DNA from: HyVt-443 sp964544655
Lineage (GTDB): Bacteria; Pseudomonadota; Gammaproteobacteria; Chromatiales; Chromatiaceae
Reading direction: 5' to 3'
Length of the DNA stretch: 64,000 nucleotides
Assembly (NCBI GenBank): GCA_964544655.1
Contig: CAZJCM010000011.1
Coordinates: forward strand, 1 to 64,000
Within the stretch, counting starts at the first letter, position 1; the number at the start of each line of letters is the position of its first letter. Positions 62,946 through 64,000 of this stretch are shown here, one piece after another. The notes under the pieces were generated by a model. That model made no database searches, was not told the DNA's origin, and worked only from the letters and a program-made list of their open reading frames with translations. Position numbers and translations under genes: made by a program.

Positions 62946-63632
62946 ATGTCTGACTTCCTGATCGCCCCGTCCATACTTTCAGCGGACTTCGCCAAACTGG
63001 GTGAAGAAGTGGACAATGTGCTTGCGGCAGGTGCCGATATCGTCCATTTCGACGTCATGGACAACCACTACGTGCCCAACCTGACTATCGGACCGCTGGT
63101 GTGCGAGGCGCTGCGCAAGCATGGTGTCACCGCCCCCATCGACGTTCACATGATGGTCAAACCGGTAGACCGCATCATCCCCGATTTCGCCAAAGCGGGG
63201 GCCACTTACATCACCTTCCACCCCGAGGCCAGCGAGCACATCGACCGCTCCCTGCAGCTGATCCGGGAACAGGGCTGCAAGTCCGGCCTGGTATTCAACC
63301 CCTCCACCCCGCTCAGCCACCTGGACTACGTGATGGACAAGATCGACATGATCCTGATCATGTCCGTCAACCCGGGCTTTGGCGGCCAGAGTTTCATCAC
63401 CGCCGCCCTCGACAAACTGCGTGAATGCCGCAAGCGCATCGACGACTCCGGGCTGGATATTCGTCTGGAGATCGACGGCGGGGTAAAGGTGGACAACATC
63501 GCCGAGATCGCCGCCGCAGGCGCCGACACCTTCGTCGCCGGTTCCGGCATCTTCGGCAAAGGCCAGGACAGCGATCCGCATCGCTACGACACCGTCATCC
63601 AGCAGATGCGGGACGAACTGGCCAAAGTCTGA
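62946..63632 (+). CDS. rpe: ribulose-phosphate 3-epimerase
   Basis: 228 residues, TIM barrel. Motifs: APSILSADFAKLGEE at the start, HFDVMDNHYVPNLTIGP (metal ligands H and D), HMMVKPVD, VNPGFGGQSFI and EIDGGV. It interconverts ribulose-5-P and xylulose-5-P in the pentose phosphate and Calvin cycles. Strong ribosome site AAGGAGA. The next gene, gph, starts 20 bp downstream, the usual rpe-gph order, which fits both glycolate salvage and, in autotrophs, the Calvin cycle. Confidence 0.97.
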   Translation: MSDFLIAPSILSADFAKLGEEVDNVLAAGADIVHFDVMDNHYVPNLTIGPLVCEALRKHGVTAPIDVHMMVKPVDRIIPDFAKAGATYITFHPEASEHIDRSLQLIREQGCKSGLVFNPSTPLSHLDYVMDKIDMILIMSVNPGFGGQSFITAALDKLRECRKRIDDSGLDIRLEIDGGVKVDNIAEIAAAGADTFVAGSGIFGKGQDSDPHRYDTVIQQMRDELAKV

Positions 63633-63652
63633 GACCCAAAACCGGCACAGCG

Positions 63653-64000
63653 ATGAAAAAACCTGAACTGATCCTGATCGATCTGGACGGCACCCTGGTG
63701 GACAGCGTGCCCGACCTGGCCTTTTCCGTGGACGGCATGATGCAGGCCATCGGCCGTGAGCCCTGGGGCGAGGCGCGGGTACGCGACTGGGTGGGCAATG
63801 GCGTCGAGCGGCTGGTGCGCCGCGCACTCACCGGCCGGTTGGACGGTGAACCGGACGAAGCCGAATTCGAACGGGCGTACCCCATCTTCATGCAGCTCTA
63901 TGGAGAGCACAATGGCGAACGCTCGCAACCCTACCCGGGGGTAAGAGAAGGGCTGGAGTGGATGAGCACGGCTGGCTTCACCCTGGGCTGCATCACCAAC
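63653..64000 (+). CDS. gph: phosphoglycolate phosphatase (partial)
   Basis: The first 116 codons are visible and the gene runs off the right edge. HAD-superfamily motif I DLDGTLVDS (nucleophile D in the LIDLDG context, about residues 10-18) and a typical cap domain start (PDLAFSVDGMMQAIG) identify Gph, with the start of motif II (GCITN) at the edge. It dephosphorylates 2-phosphoglycolate, a Rubisco oxygenase side product as well as a DNA-repair product. It lies in an operon with rpe. Confidence 0.93.
   Translation, partial: MKKPELILIDLDGTLVDSVPDLAFSVDGMMQAIGREPWGEARVRDWVGNGVERLVRRALTGRLDGEPDEAEFERAYPIFMQLYGEHNGERSQPYPGVREGLEWMSTAGFTLGCITN

Overview
The window is GC-rich chromosomal DNA from a gammaproteobacterium. 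The gene orders lysM-dprA-smg-topA divergent from def-fmt-rsmB, ntrYX-trkAH, priA-argS-SPOR, and ubiD near a Fre-type reductase are all of gammaproteobacterial type. The left edge holds the start of aprB (dissimilatory adenylylsulfate reductase, beta subunit). Together with an octaheme cytochrome / cytochrome b pair at 31.9-34.3 kb this suggests a sulfur-oxidising lineage of the Chromatiales / Sedimenticola / Thiodiazotropha kind. That placement is inference; the genus cannot be fixed from this sequence alone. There are no rRNA or tRNA genes, CRISPR arrays, prophages or transposase genes. Most of the window is core genome.

Layout. 0-2.9 kb: aprB (leftward), then a rightward set encoding a thioredoxin-HEAT protein, an internally duplicated helical protein, a DUF423 membrane protein and a YqaA-like membrane protein. 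3.0-5.15 kb: an NtrC-type sigma-54 activator followed by an ECF sigma factor gene that carries a near-consensus sigma-54 promoter and upstream dyads, a probable sigma-54 to ECF cascade. 5.2-15.75 kb: a leftward block def-fmt-rsmB-DUF4390-ntrY-ntrX-trkA-trkH (translation start, rRNA methylation, a two-component system, potassium uptake). 16.2-22.3 kb: the divergent block lysM-dprA-smg-topA and a pseudouridine synthase. 22.3-27.7 kb: a small exported protein and an RND efflux pair. 27.7-34.3 kb: an LtaS-type sulfatase-fold enzyme, recQ, and the OTR/cytochrome b respiratory module. 34.5-41.8 kb: purE, tsaC, mlaC, a thioredoxin, hemB, aroE, a gamma carbonic anhydrase homologue, a VPLPA-CTERM surface protein and a PlsC acyltransferase. 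42.1-48.7 kb: prlC, an SH3/coiled-coil membrane protein, ubiD, an NAD-dependent epimerase family protein and a ferredoxin-fused flavin reductase. 48.7-55.8 kb: leftward priA-argS-SPOR-hemX-hemY. 56-64 kb: a DnaA-box-like intergenic cluster, a fructosamine-kinase-type gene, the aapJQMP amino-acid ABC transporter, an alpha/beta hydrolase, rpe and the start of gph.

Most unusual signals: (1) the sigma-54 promoter with dyads in front of the ECF sigma gene; (2) the two-gene octaheme cytochrome module; (3) two copies of a ~100-110 bp intergenic repeat with imperfect terminal inverted repeats, at 8.4 and 46.6 kb, next to a second, nested inverted-repeat family; (4) a DnaA-box cluster with an AT-rich flank upstream of priA; (5) an NtrX whose Walker A lysine is arginine and which lacks GAFTGA; (6) stacked palindromes upstream of topA; (7) an operator-like inverted repeat over the recQ -10 region. 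No wholly new multi-gene system is obvious; the sigma cascade is the best candidate for undescribed regulation.
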